Assembly (NCBI RefSeq): GCF_003014485.1
Contig: NZ_PYGA01000027.1
Location: forward strand, 26,611 to 90,610
DNA from: Murinocardiopsis flavida
Lineage (GTDB): Bacteria; Actinomycetota; Actinomycetes; Streptosporangiales; Streptosporangiaceae
Direction of reading: 5' to 3'
DNA: 64,000 nucleotides
A model generated the notes under the pieces. That model was not told the DNA's origin, did no database searches, and worked only from the letters and a program-made list of their open reading frames with translations. Position numbers and translations under genes: made by a program. Every line of letters starts with the position of its first letter. The stretch's first letter is position 1. This document shows, piece after piece, positions 36,112-44,710 of the stretch.

Positions 36112-37530
36112 TTATGCTGCGCCGCTCCTGGTGAACTCGTCCAGCCGGATGCCGAGGAGCTCGGCGACGGCGCGCATCTGCGGGCGGACGTCGCCGGGGA
36201 CGGCGTGGATGTGGTTGGCGCCGAACCGGGACAGGAAGTCCGGCGCGTCGGCGTCGAGCCGGGCGAACGCGTGCGGCCACTCGGGCGTGGACTGCTTGGT
36301 GAGGGTGTCGGTGGTCGCCGCGTCGAAGGACTCGAAGTCGCCGAGCATGAGGTGCAGCCGGTAGTCGCCGTCGAGGCGGGTGAGCCGTGCGAGCGTCATG
36401 CGCCCCGGCGCGGCGATGTGCTGCACCGACGCCCCGCCCGCGGGGAAGAAGACCACCTCGGGGTGCAGGTGGACCCGGGCGAGGTTCTCGGCCGGGTCGT
36501 CGCTGCGCGCCGCGTACCAGGTGGCGTGCTGGCCGGAGTTGCAGAGGTCCCAGATGTCGCGGTCGCCGTGGTAGTGGCGCACGTCGGCGAACAGTACGGG
36601 GGTCCGCGCGATGCTGTTCATGAGGCGCATGGTCAGCGCGCCGTCCATGTCGGCCTCGGTGGCGCAGATGTGCGGTTCCTTGGGCCCGTTGTAGTCGTAG
36701 GGGTCGTTCAGCAGCGCCTCGGCAACGTCCATCGTGCAGAAGTGCTCGGTGAGCTCGGGCTGGGCCTTGACGCCCGTGAAGTCGAGGCTGCGCTCCTCGA
36801 TGAGGCCGCGCATCGCTGCGTAGGTGCCGATCTGCCGCTCCAGCAGCTCAGGTGTCAGCTTCGCGCCGTCGTAGTGGACGGTGGCCAGCCGCTCGAACCA
36901 CTCGCGGCCCCGGCGCAGTTCGGCCGGGTCGGCCGCCTCGGTGCGGCGGACGATCTCCCACTGGTCGATCTCCTCGACGTCGATCCCGAACAGCCGCTGC
37001 CACTGGTCGGTGTTCGCGACGGTGGTGTTCATCCCCATGGGGCGGCCGCCGATGCGGCCGAACGTGCTGCCGCGCAGGGCCTTGACAGCGCGGGCGGCGT
37101 CGGCGCGTGCGGTGATCGCCGCGACGAGCTCCGCGTCGGGGGCGCCCCACTGCCGGGTGTGGCTGCGCCCGATCTGGTCCAGTGCGCCGCCCGCGGCGAG
37201 CATGCCGACCATCCCCGGCTCGGTGGGGTCGATGCTCGCCAGCAGCACCAGCGGCCCGGGCGTGGCGTCGGCGGCGAGCATGGTGAAGTGCGGGAACGCC
37301 CAGACTGCGTAGTGCAGGACGGTCAGGTCGACGCCTGCGGCGGCGACCTCCCGCGCGACCGCTGTGGCGACCACGTTGCCGTTGACCGGCTCGCTGCCGC
37401 GCACGACCTCGTGGCCGGCGGCCTCCAGCGCGCCGACGAGTGCGTCCTCCTTGCCGAGGATGAAGTCGCGCACGCCGCGGTGCACGTGCTCCCTGCCGTC
37501 GGAAATGCTGATCACGCCGATACGGGCCAT
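36112..37530 (-). CDS. L-fucose/D-arabinose isomerase-family protein
   Basis: 472 residues, shorter than E. coli FucI (about 590). The metal-site regions are recognisable: HICATEADMDGALTMRLMN (Glu), VLFADVRHYHGD (Asp) and near the end GANHIHAVPGDVR (His). Fucose isomerases also interconvert D-arabinose and D-ribulose, which share stereochemistry with L-fucose at C2-C4. The neighbouring GH172 enzyme and kinase make D-arabinose the favoured substrate; that is inference. It is divergent from the LacI regulator, with an operator-like site between. Confidence 0.85.
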   Translation of the reverse strand: MARIGVISISDGREHVHRGVRDFILGKEDALVGALEAAGHEVVRGSEPVNGNVVATAVAREVAAAGVDLTVLHYAVWAFPHFTMLAADATPGPLVLLASIDPTEPGMVGMLAAGGALDQIGRSHTRQWGAPDAELVAAITARADAARAVKALRGSTFGRIGGRPMGMNTTVANTDQWQRLFGIDVEEIDQWEIVRRTEAADPAELRRGREWFERLATVHYDGAKLTPELLERQIGTYAAMRGLIEERSLDFTGVKAQPELTEHFCTMDVAEALLNDPYDYNGPKEPHICATEADMDGALTMRLMNSIARTPVLFADVRHYHGDRDIWDLCNSGQHATWYAARSDDPAENLARVHLHPEVVFFPAGGASVQHIAAPGRMTLARLTRLDGDYRLHLMLGDFESFDAATTDTLTKQSTPEWPHAFARLDADAPDFLSRFGANHIHAVPGDVRPQMRAVAELLGIRLDEFTRSGAA

Positions 37531-37627
37531 GGGTGGCTCTCCTCATCTGCGGCCGCCCGCTGAGGGTGGCGCGGGCGCGGCGGGCTCCGTCCCCGGGTCC
37601 GGACCGGCGGTCATTGGACGATCCGGA

Positions 37628-37643
37628 GGGAAATCGTTTTCTC
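37628..37643. promoter_or_regulatory. Operator-like site 1 of the sugar locus
   Basis: GGGAAATCGTTTTCTC, centred on CG as in most LacI-family operators. It sits between the divergent isomerase and regulator genes. Same motif as sites at 39982 and 40110. Confidence 0.65.
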
Positions 37644-37830
37644 GGGTGACGCTATTGTGAGATCCGGCCGGGTGTCAATGCGTCGCGGGGACGCGCGGCC
37701 GACCGGTCCCGCCGCACGCGGCGCCGCCGGTCGGCGCGCCCCTGCGGGCCGCCCGTCGGGCAGTGGCACGCACCGGCCGGACACTGGGTGCCCGCGCGCA
37801 CGCGCGCTTGGATGGAGATGGGTGCAACCG

Positions 37831-38823
37831 ATGCCGAAGATCAGTGACGTCGCCTCGCGGGCCGGTGTCTCACCGGCCACCGCGTCGCGGGTGCTCAACG
37901 GCAAGTCCACTGTCGCGCCCGAACTCGCCGAACGCGTCCAGGCCGCGGCGGCGGAGATGCAGTACCGGCCCAACGGCCTGGCGCGCAGCCTCCGCCGCCG
38001 CGAGACCACCGTGATCGCGCTGATCATCGGCGACGTCGAGAACCCGTTCTTCACCTCGCTGGCGCGCGGGGTCGAGGACGCCGCGCACGCCGACGGGTAC
38101 TCCGTCATCCTGTGCAACTCCGACGAGGACCCGGTGAAGGAGCGCCGCTATGTCGACGTCGCGCTCCAGGAGCGCGCGGCGGGGGTGGTGCTGTCGTCCG
38201 CCGGCTCCACCGAGAGCATCGGCATGCTGCGCGACCAGCGGATCCCCTTCGTCGCAGTGGACCGCCCGGTCGAGGGCGCCGCGACCGACACCGTCGTGGT
38301 CGACACCCGCAGCGCCGCGGCGGCGGCAACGCTCCACCTGCTGGAGCAGGGCTACCAGCGCATCGGCTGCATCGCGGGCCCGGCGGGGATCGCGACGGCC
38401 GACGACCGGCTCGCCGGCTACCGCGACGCCCTGCGCGCCGCCAACCGGCGGATCCCGGCCCGGCTGGTGCGCCACGCGGAGTTCAAGGCCGCGGGGGCCA
38501 AGGCCGCCGCCCGGCAGCTCCTCGACCGCAGGGAGCGGCCCGACGCGCTGCTGGTCGCCAACTGCGTCATGGCGCGCGGCGTGCTGGAGGCGATGGCGGA
38601 GCTGGGCCTGCGCAGCGGCCGCGACGTCGGCCTCGCCGCGTTCGACGACGACCCGTGGACGACGCTCATCACGCCGCCGATGACCGTCATCGCGCAGCCG
38701 GCCCACGACCTCGGGCTCATCGCGACCCGGCTGCTGCTCTCGCGCATCGCCGACCCGGCGCGGGCGGCGACCACCTCGACCCTGCACGCCACCCTGATCC
38801 CGCGGGGCAGCACCGAGCGGTGA
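37831..38823 (+). CDS. LacI-family transcriptional regulator
   Basis: 330 residues. The N-terminal helix-turn-helix reads ISDVASRAGVSPATASRVLNG, followed by a hinge helix region (LARSLRRRETT) and a periplasmic-binding-like sensor domain (VIALIIGDVENPFFTSLARGVEDAA; GLAAFDDDPWTTLITPPMTVI). ATG 37831 gives the usual few residues before the helix-turn-helix; GTG 37822 is closer to GGAG at 37814. It probably binds the three motif copies in this locus and releases them on binding the sugar. Confidence 0.93.
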   Translation: MPKISDVASRAGVSPATASRVLNGKSTVAPELAERVQAAAAEMQYRPNGLARSLRRRETTVIALIIGDVENPFFTSLARGVEDAAHADGYSVILCNSDEDPVKERRYVDVALQERAAGVVLSSAGSTESIGMLRDQRIPFVAVDRPVEGAATDTVVVDTRSAAAAATLHLLEQGYQRIGCIAGPAGIATADDRLAGYRDALRAANRRIPARLVRHAEFKAAGAKAAARQLLDRRERPDALLVANCVMARGVLEAMAELGLRSGRDVGLAAFDDDPWTTLITPPMTVIAQPAHDLGLIATRLLLSRIADPARAATTSTLHATLIPRGSTER

Positions 38824-38847
38824 GCCCGCCGCCCGGCGCGGCCGGGC

Positions 38848-39936
38848 TCAGAGCCCGCGCGGGATCCGCTCGGCCGCGGGCGCGAGCGTGAACGGGCGGT
38901 GCGGCGGCACCTGGTACCAGAACGCGACCGACGACAGGTCGTCGCCGCGCTTGTTGGCGTGCCCGTGCTCGATGGTCACCCGCACCGACCGCTCGAACAT
39001 CACCGGGTCCTCGACGTGGAACCGGTACAGCGAGACCTGGCCGCTCCAGTTCGGCCCGCCGGGCAGGGTGATGCCGTGGTACGGGGCATGGTGGGCCTGG
39101 GTGGGGCACCAGGCGGTGTTGAAGTAGTCCTCCGTGCCGGTGCCGTGCAGCGTGGGCGGGAACGCCTCGCCGTCGATGAAGATCATGTCGTCGCCCTCGC
39201 CGTACCAGTTCCACTCGCGGGTCGCGCGCAGGTTGTGCACGTTGAGGACGCAGCCGACGTAGTGCCCGCGCCCCTCCGCGTCGAGGATCGTGTAGTTCCC
39301 GGCGCCGTCGAGGTTGGTCCCCTCGATCTGGAAGCGCCGGTTGGACTGGCCGGCCTCGGACTCGCCGGCGGTCGGGTTCTCGCGGCGCCACTGGGCGTGG
39401 AAGTAGCCGAGGTCGGGCTCGTGCCGCGCGTAGCGCTCGTAGTCGATGTAGTAGTAGAAGAAGACCGGCGCGCTGCCCAGTTCGCTGATCAGCTCGACCT
39501 TGGCGTGTTCGGCGAAGGGCATCGCGAACCAGCAGTTGAACGACTTGCCGTCCTCGGGGCTCATCTGGAGGGGCGCCGAGACGAAGTTGACCGTCCGGCC
39601 GTGGCCCACGCCGAAGAAGTCGCCGAGCGGCGCCCACACCGCGGGGTGCTCCGCGCCGTCCCAGGTGATGCGCAGCGCGAGTTTGCGCAGCATGTCGGTC
39701 TCTGCCTCGCCGGGACCGTCGTGGTCGGGCAGGGTCACCGTGCACCAGATGTGCGTGATCGCGCCAGGGCCGTCGATGTCGGCGAGCACCGCGGTCTCGC
39801 CGGGGCCCACGGTGAGCCGGTCGTCGTTGCCGCCGCTGCGGTCCCAGCTGGACGCCCGCCCGCGCCGCGCCGTACGCAGCCGGGCGAGGTCGCGCAGGCT
39901 GCTTCCGTGCGTCCCATAGCTCGACGCATCATCCAT
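38848..39936 (-). CDS. GH172 (DUF2961) glycoside hydrolase
   Basis: 362 residues from ATG 39936, which has GGGAGG 8 nt upstream. DUF2961 hallmarks are GPGAITHIWCTV, WAPLGDFFGVGHG, WNWYGEGDDMIFIDGEAF and GTGTEDYFNTAWC; acidic residues in the last two motifs fit the active site. GH172 includes alpha-D-fructofuranosidase/difructose-dianhydride-forming enzymes and exo-alpha-D-arabinofuranosidases. There is no signal peptide or membrane helix, so it acts in the cytosol on imported oligosaccharides. Convergent with the LacI gene; its promoter region holds operator-like sites 2 and 3. Confidence 0.9.
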   Translation of the reverse strand: MDDASSYGTHGSSLRDLARLRTARRGRASSWDRSGGNDDRLTVGPGETAVLADIDGPGAITHIWCTVTLPDHDGPGEAETDMLRKLALRITWDGAEHPAVWAPLGDFFGVGHGRTVNFVSAPLQMSPEDGKSFNCWFAMPFAEHAKVELISELGSAPVFFYYYIDYERYARHEPDLGYFHAQWRRENPTAGESEAGQSNRRFQIEGTNLDGAGNYTILDAEGRGHYVGCVLNVHNLRATREWNWYGEGDDMIFIDGEAFPPTLHGTGTEDYFNTAWCPTQAHHAPYHGITLPGGPNWSGQVSLYRFHVEDPVMFERSVRVTIEHGHANKRGDDLSSVAFWYQVPPHRPFTLAPAAERIPRGL

Positions 39937-39981
39937 CGCAGAGTCCTCCCGGGTGGGGTGATGGTGCGGTCCGCCGCATGA

Positions 39982-39997
39982 CGGAAATCGTTTTCCG
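39982..39997. promoter_or_regulatory. Operator-like site 2, best palindrome
   Basis: CGGAAATCGTTTTCCG: 6-bp perfect arms around TCGT, 45 nt upstream of the GH172 start and oriented between the divergent GH172 and importer genes. Confidence 0.7.
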
Positions 39998-40109
39998 ACG
40001 CTAGCCATGCGGAATTGCCGCGTCAAGACGGACATCACTGGACAACAGCCGTATCGCATCGGCGGGAAACACGATCTTGACAATCGGACGACTTCGGTCC
40101 TACGTTTCC

Positions 40110-40124
40110 GAGAAATCGATTCCC
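40110..40124. promoter_or_regulatory. Operator-like site 3
   Basis: GAGAAATCGATTCCC with the self-complementary core AATCGATT. Its reverse strand (GGGAATCGATTTCTC) closely matches site 1. It lies 82 nt upstream of the binding-protein start. Confidence 0.6.
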
Positions 40125-40205
40125 TGCTCGTCGGCGCACTTCGGCCGACCCCTCCCGCGACCACCGCTCGGCAGCGCGCCGAGCCGCACGGCACTGGAGC
40201 TCGTG

Positions 40206-41579
40206 ATGGTCCACCGACACCGGCACGCCTCCCCGCCGGGCCACCGCGGCCCGGACCGGCGCGCACTCCTGCGGGGCGGTCTCGGCCTCGGCGCCGCGGC
40301 GGCCCTCGCCCCGGCGCTGGCGGGCTGCGGCCCGTCCGAGGCCGACGCACCCCTGTCCTTCTGGTCGTTCAACGGCGACGCGCCCCAGCAGGAGGGGCAG
40401 GTCCAGCAGCAGAGCCGGTGGTACCTGGACATCATCGACGACTGGAACGCCGCCAACCGGCAGCAGGTCAAGGCCCAGTACATCCCCCTGGCCGTCTACA
40501 ACAACGGCAGCAAGCTGCCGACGGCGTTCGCCGCGGGCGACGGCCCCGACCTGTTCGTCATCTCCCCCGGCGACTTCCTGCGCTACTACAACGGCGGTGT
40601 GCTGGAAGACCTGACCCCGCACATCACCGCCGAGGCGCGCACGGACTTCCTGCCCAACGTGCTCGACACCCGCAGCGTCGGCGGGCGGGTCTACGCGCTG
40701 CCGTTCGAGGTCGAGCCGATCGCGATGTTCTACTCGGTCGCGTCCATGGAGGCGGCCGGGCTCTCCGAGGCCGATATCCCCAAGACCTGGGACGACCTGC
40801 TCGACACCGGCGACAAGCTCCGCTCCGCGGGGCAGGGCGGTATCGCGCTGGAGACCGTGCCCGGGTACTACCAGAACTTCGTCTGGTACCCGCTGCTGTG
40901 GCAGACCGGGGGCGATGTGGTGACCCCCGGGGGCAAGGTGGTCTTCGACTCCCCCGAGGCGGTCAAGGCCCTCGGACTGTGGAAGGACATGGTCGAGGCC
41001 GGGATCTCGCCGCGCCGCAACCCCGCCGCCGGAGACGCCGTCACCGGGTTCACCCAGGGCCTGGTGTCGATGTGGCACCGCGGCATCTGGACGGTGAAGG
41101 AGATGGAGACCTCGGCGCCCGACTTCGAGTACGGCGTTTTCCGGCTGCCCATTCCCGACGGCGGCACGTACGTCACCTCGCTCGGCGGCTGGGCCTTCGC
41201 CGCGAACGCGCAGGGCAGGAACCCCGATGCGGCCGCCCGCTTCTGCGCCGAGGCGCTGGCGTCGATGTCGGAATCCTCCATCGACCGCGTCACCGAGTGG
41301 TCGATCGGCGTGAAGACCGACATCCCGCCGCGCACGAGCGCACTGGAGCGCGCCGACGCGTCCGGCGGCTACGACCGGCCGGTGATGAAGGCGTTCCGCG
41401 AGGAGATCTACGCGGGCGGCCGCTCCGAGCCCCGGTTCCCCCCGATCGTCTACAAGGCGGTCTCCGACGCCATCCAGTCGTGCATGCTCGCCGGCGGCGA
41501 TCCCGCCGTCGAGGCCGAGCGCGCCGCCGAGAAGATCGACGGTTTCATGCTCACCTATGAAGGGGCGAAGCTGCTGTGA
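40206..41579 (+). CDS. ABC sugar-binding lipoprotein (family 1)
   Basis: 457 residues from ATG 40206 (GGAG at 40196-40199). Earlier in-frame starts would put operator site 3 inside the gene. The N-terminus has a twin-arginine motif (DRRALLRGGLGLGAAAAL) and a lipobox (LAGC), so Tat export and lipid anchoring are likely. The body is an SBP_bac_1 sugar-binding fold: LSFWSFNGDAPQQ, PTAFAAGDGPDLFVIS, YALPFEVEPIAMFYS. It is the first gene of the importer and delivers the oligosaccharide that GH172 would cleave. Confidence 0.93.
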   Translation: MVHRHRHASPPGHRGPDRRALLRGGLGLGAAAALAPALAGCGPSEADAPLSFWSFNGDAPQQEGQVQQQSRWYLDIIDDWNAANRQQVKAQYIPLAVYNNGSKLPTAFAAGDGPDLFVISPGDFLRYYNGGVLEDLTPHITAEARTDFLPNVLDTRSVGGRVYALPFEVEPIAMFYSVASMEAAGLSEADIPKTWDDLLDTGDKLRSAGQGGIALETVPGYYQNFVWYPLLWQTGGDVVTPGGKVVFDSPEAVKALGLWKDMVEAGISPRRNPAAGDAVTGFTQGLVSMWHRGIWTVKEMETSAPDFEYGVFRLPIPDGGTYVTSLGGWAFAANAQGRNPDAAARFCAEALASMSESSIDRVTEWSIGVKTDIPPRTSALERADASGGYDRPVMKAFREEIYAGGRSEPRFPPIVYKAVSDAIQSCMLAGGDPAVEAERAAEKIDGFMLTYEGAKLL

Positions 41580-42532
41580 CGGTCGGAGAGAAGGCACCGG
41601 AGGCCGCGGCTCCGGCACCGTCGGCGGCCCCCGTCGGCAGGAGCACCGGCCGCGGGAAGGCCGAGACCCGCGCCGCGTGGCTGTTCCTCGCCCCCGATCT
41701 GCTCGGCCTGCTGACCTTCCTCGGCCTGCCGATGGTGCTCTCCGTGGCCCTGGCGTTCATGCGGGTCGACGGGTTCGGCACCTACGAGTTCGTGGGGCTG
41801 GAGAACTTCCGCCGGATGCTCGGTGACCCGCAGTTCTACGACAGCCTCCGGCTCACACTGGTCTACCTGGTGCTGGTGGTGCCGCTGACCTTCGGCGCGA
41901 GCCTCGGGCTCGCGGTGCTCATCCAGCGCAGAATGCCGTTCGTCGGGGTGTTCCGCAGCGCGTTCTTCCTGCCGTACTCGGTCAGTGTGGTGGTCGTCGG
42001 GCTGGTGTGGGAGTTCATGCTCTCCGACGACGTCGGGGTCGTCGGCATCGCGCTGCGCGCCGTCGGGGTGCGGCCGCCGTCGTGGCTGGGCGATCCGGAC
42101 TTCGCACTGTTCACGGTCGTGGGACTGTGCGTGTGGTTCTGGATGGGCTACTACATGATCATCTTCCTGGCGGGGCTCCAGGACATCCCGCGGGACTACT
42201 ACGAGGCCGCCCGCCTCGACGGGGCCGGAGCGTGGGCGGTGTTCCGGCACATCACCTGGCCGCTGCTCGCGCCGACCAGCTTCTTCGTCCTGCTGACGCT
42301 GACGGTCGCCGCCGTGACCGGGGGGTTCGAACTGATCCTGGTGCTGACCAACGGCGGGCCGTCCAACGGGACGTCCGTCCTCGTCTTCTACATCTACCAG
42401 CAGGCGTTCACCTTCGGCGAGTTCGGCTACGCGTCGGCGTTGAGCGCGTTCCTCGTGCTCATCCTGCTCGCGTGGTCCATGATGTTGTTCGCCCTGACCA
42501 GGGGAGGCCGGTTCAGCCATGGCCGCAGTTGA
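41576..42532 (+). CDS. ABC sugar permease, MalF-type
   Basis: 318 residues. GTG 41576 overlaps the stop of the binding-protein gene by 4 nt. Six predicted helices with AWLFLAPDLLGLLTFLGLPM at the start and the coupling loop DYYEAARLDGAGAWAVFRHITWPLL. The first 30 residues are a cytosolic Ala/Pro-rich extension. Forms the channel with the next gene. Confidence 0.93.
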   Translation: MTVGEKAPEAAAPAPSAAPVGRSTGRGKAETRAAWLFLAPDLLGLLTFLGLPMVLSVALAFMRVDGFGTYEFVGLENFRRMLGDPQFYDSLRLTLVYLVLVVPLTFGASLGLAVLIQRRMPFVGVFRSAFFLPYSVSVVVVGLVWEFMLSDDVGVVGIALRAVGVRPPSWLGDPDFALFTVVGLCVWFWMGYYMIIFLAGLQDIPRDYYEAARLDGAGAWAVFRHITWPLLAPTSFFVLLTLTVAAVTGGFELILVLTNGGPSNGTSVLVFYIYQQAFTFGEFGYASALSAFLVLILLAWSMMLFALTRGGRFSHGRS

Positions 42533-43400
42533 CACCCGTCCCGCGGCCGCCCGGCCGACCCGACCGGCCCGGCGCCGCTCCGCCGGCGCGGGCGGACGCG
42601 GCCTCAAAGGGTTCTACGTGGCGCTGGCCACCGTCCTCGCCGTCGTCACGGTGTTCCCCCTGCTGTGGATGATCACCAGCTCGTTCAAGGGGCCCGACGA
42701 GGTCGTCAACGGCCGCCTGACGATCGAGGACCCCACGTTCGACAACTACGTATACGTGTTCACGCAGGTGCCGTTCCTGCGCTACCTCGCCAACAGCCTG
42801 TTCGTCTCGGTCGTGGTGACGGTGGTGGCGCTGTTCTTCCACTCGATGGCCGCGTACGCACTGGCCCGGCTGCGCTTCCGGGGCCGGGAGACGGTCTTCG
42901 TCCTGGTGTTCTCCACCCTGCTGATCACCATCCCGGCGATCATCATCCCGCTGTTCCTGATCGTGCGGGAACTCGGCATGCTGAACAGCTACGCGGGGCT
43001 GATCGTCCCGGCGGTGTTCAACGCGTTCGGGATCTTCCTGCTGCGCCAGTTCTACCTGTCGGTGCCCGACGAGCTGGAGGAGGCCGCGCGCATCGACGGC
43101 GCCGGGTACTGGCGGGTGTATTGGAGCGTCATCCTGCCGCTCTCGCGCCCGATCTTCTCGGCGCTGGCGGTGTTCTTCTTCCTCGCCAACTGGAACTCCT
43201 TCGTCTGGCCGATGATCATCACCAGCGACCAGGCGCTGACGGTCGTCCAGCTCGGCATCTCCGGGTTCCAGGACCAGTACGGCGCCGACTGGAACTACGT
43301 GATCGCCGCCTCGACCGTCGCCGCCCTGCCGACGATGCTGGTGTTCTTCGTGTTCCAGCGGCAGATCGTGGACTCCATCAAGACCACCGGGTTGAAGTAG
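42519..43400 (+). CDS. ABC sugar permease, MalG-type
   Basis: 293 residues, overlapping the previous gene by 14 nt. Signature features are FPLLWMITSSFKGPDEV near the first helix and the coupling loop ELEEAARIDGAGYWRVYWSVILPL, ending in the MalG-like DSIKTTGLK. No ATPase gene follows; such importers in actinobacteria usually share the MsiK-type ATPase encoded elsewhere. Confidence 0.93.
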   Translation: MAAVDTRPAAARPTRPARRRSAGAGGRGLKGFYVALATVLAVVTVFPLLWMITSSFKGPDEVVNGRLTIEDPTFDNYVYVFTQVPFLRYLANSLFVSVVVTVVALFFHSMAAYALARLRFRGRETVFVLVFSTLLITIPAIIIPLFLIVRELGMLNSYAGLIVPAVFNAFGIFLLRQFYLSVPDELEEAARIDGAGYWRVYWSVILPLSRPIFSALAVFFFLANWNSFVWPMIITSDQALTVVQLGISGFQDQYGADWNYVIAASTVAALPTMLVFFVFQRQIVDSIKTTGLK

Positions 43401-43592
43401 CGGGCCGCCGGCGGAGCGGGGTCACCGGGGGTACCGGGCGGCGCCGGGTTCTCGTCACCGAACCGTTGCCCGGGGATCGCGTCCGGTATGGAACGGTCAA
43501 ACACCCGATATCGTCACACCCTGACCCGGTCGCGACAACGGCGCCCCGACCGGCATTTCCGAGTTCTCCCCCTCTGACCCGAAGAAGAGACC

Positions 43593-44165
43593 ATGAGCAC
43601 CGACCAGTTGCAGTCCGTCCAGCAGCTCCTCATCCGCCAGCGCGTCCGGATGATGGTGAACCAGTACCAGGTCCACCTCGCGCAGCCCGATGGCACCGAG
43701 GGCCCCATGGTGGCGTTCGCCCAGCAGAAGCGCATGGCGTTCAAAGAGCAGGTCACGCTGTACACCGACGACCGCAAGGAAGTCCCGGTGCTGGGGTTCA
43801 AGGCCCGCCAGGCCATCGACCTCGGTGCCACCTACGATGTCACCGACGCGTCCGGGCAGCCGCTCGGCCTGTTCCGCAAGGACTTCAAGGCGTCGCTGCT
43901 GCGGTCGACCTGGCACGTCGAGCAGCCGGGCATGGGCACCATCACCGGCCAGGAGCGGAGCCCCGTGGTGGCGATCCTGCGCCGGACCGCGCTGGAGTGG
44001 CTGCCCTACCACTTCGACTTCACCATCGAGGGCGAGCCGGTGTTCTCGGTGCAGAAGAAGTTCGGCCTGCGCGACCGCTACACGGTCGACATCCCGAACA
44101 GCCGGATCGACCGCCGCCTCGTCATCGCCATGGCGGTCGCCCTGGACGCCCTCCAGGGACGCTGA
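43593..44165 (+). CDS. LURP-one-related / scramblase-like protein
   Basis: 190 residues. The tubby-like LURP-one barrel pattern is visible: RVRMMVNQYQVHL, MAFKEQVTLYTDDRKEVPVLGFKARQAIDLGATYDVTDASGQPLG split over strands, LLRSTWHVEQPG and YTVDIPNSRIDRRLVIAMAVALDAL. Bacterial members are predicted lipid- or membrane-associated, but no function is proven. No signal or helix. GAAGAAGAGA precedes ATG 43593. It is followed by a strong terminator. Confidence 0.8.
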   Translation: MSTDQLQSVQQLLIRQRVRMMVNQYQVHLAQPDGTEGPMVAFAQQKRMAFKEQVTLYTDDRKEVPVLGFKARQAIDLGATYDVTDASGQPLGLFRKDFKASLLRSTWHVEQPGMGTITGQERSPVVAILRRTALEWLPYHFDFTIEGEPVFSVQKKFGLRDRYTVDIPNSRIDRRLVIAMAVALDALQGR

Positions 44166-44173
44166 TCCTGGTA

Positions 44174-44211
44174 TGCCCCGGTCAGCGCGGCGCACCGCGC
44201 CGACCGGGGCA
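44174..44211. terminator. Bidirectional terminator hairpin
   Basis: Arms 44174-44190 and 44195-44211 pair at 16 of 17 positions with a 4-nt loop. It separates the convergent LURP-one gene and the small membrane protein gene. Confidence 0.75.
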
Positions 44212-44220
44212 ACCGCCTCG

Positions 44221-44607
44221 CTAGGCCCCCGGACGGAACCGGCGCACCAGCAGCCAGCCGAGCGCGCCGCCCGCCAGGACCGCCGCGGCCCGCGCGGCGA
44301 CCACCGCCGGGTGGCCGTCGCCCAGCAGGCCGAGCACCACCGTCAGGACGATGTCGGCGGCGGGCACGGCGAGCACCGCCGCGGCGAACGCCCGTCCGCT
44401 CCAGTGGGCGCGCCGGCCGTAGGCCCGGGCCGCGAGCGCGACCATGGCGAAGCCGATGACCAGCCGCGGCCCCGCCACCCAGAGGACCTGGCCGGTGAGC
44501 ACCGCCAACGGCTCGATGCCCGCGAACCACTGGCGCACGAAGACGACCAGGATCGACCCGACGAACCAGACCGCTGCCGCCGCCGCGACCGCCCTGGAGA
44601 TCCGCAC
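44221..44607 (-). CDS. Small four-helix membrane protein
   Basis: 128 residues, almost all membrane: helices near 5-25, 35-55, 70-95 and 100-120, with ARAYGRRAHWSGRAF between the middle ones and a basic tail (RRFRPGA). No family recognised. GTG or ATG starts near 44607 are plausible. Lies downstream of the pilin-like gene on the same strand with about 100 nt between, so possibly cotranscribed. Confidence 0.65.
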   Translation of the reverse strand: MRISRAVAAAAAVWFVGSILVVFVRQWFAGIEPLAVLTGQVLWVAGPRLVIGFAMVALAARAYGRRAHWSGRAFAAAVLAVPAADIVLTVVLGLLGDGHPAVVAARAAAVLAGGALGWLLVRRFRPGA

Positions 44608-44710
44608 GCTCCGCCTCTCGTTGTGCCCACTGCGCCCGCGCTGAGCCCGGCCGGGTCGGGTCCTCCATCGCCGCCGCCCCGCGCGGGCGGCGGTGCGCCG
44701 CTACGGCGGC

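Noticed and set aside
39990..40205. Upstream start at 40077 for the sugar-binding protein.
   Set aside because: It would place operator site 3 and a non-signal-like leader inside the protein. ATG 40206 has a ribosome site and gives a proper Tat/lipoprotein signal.
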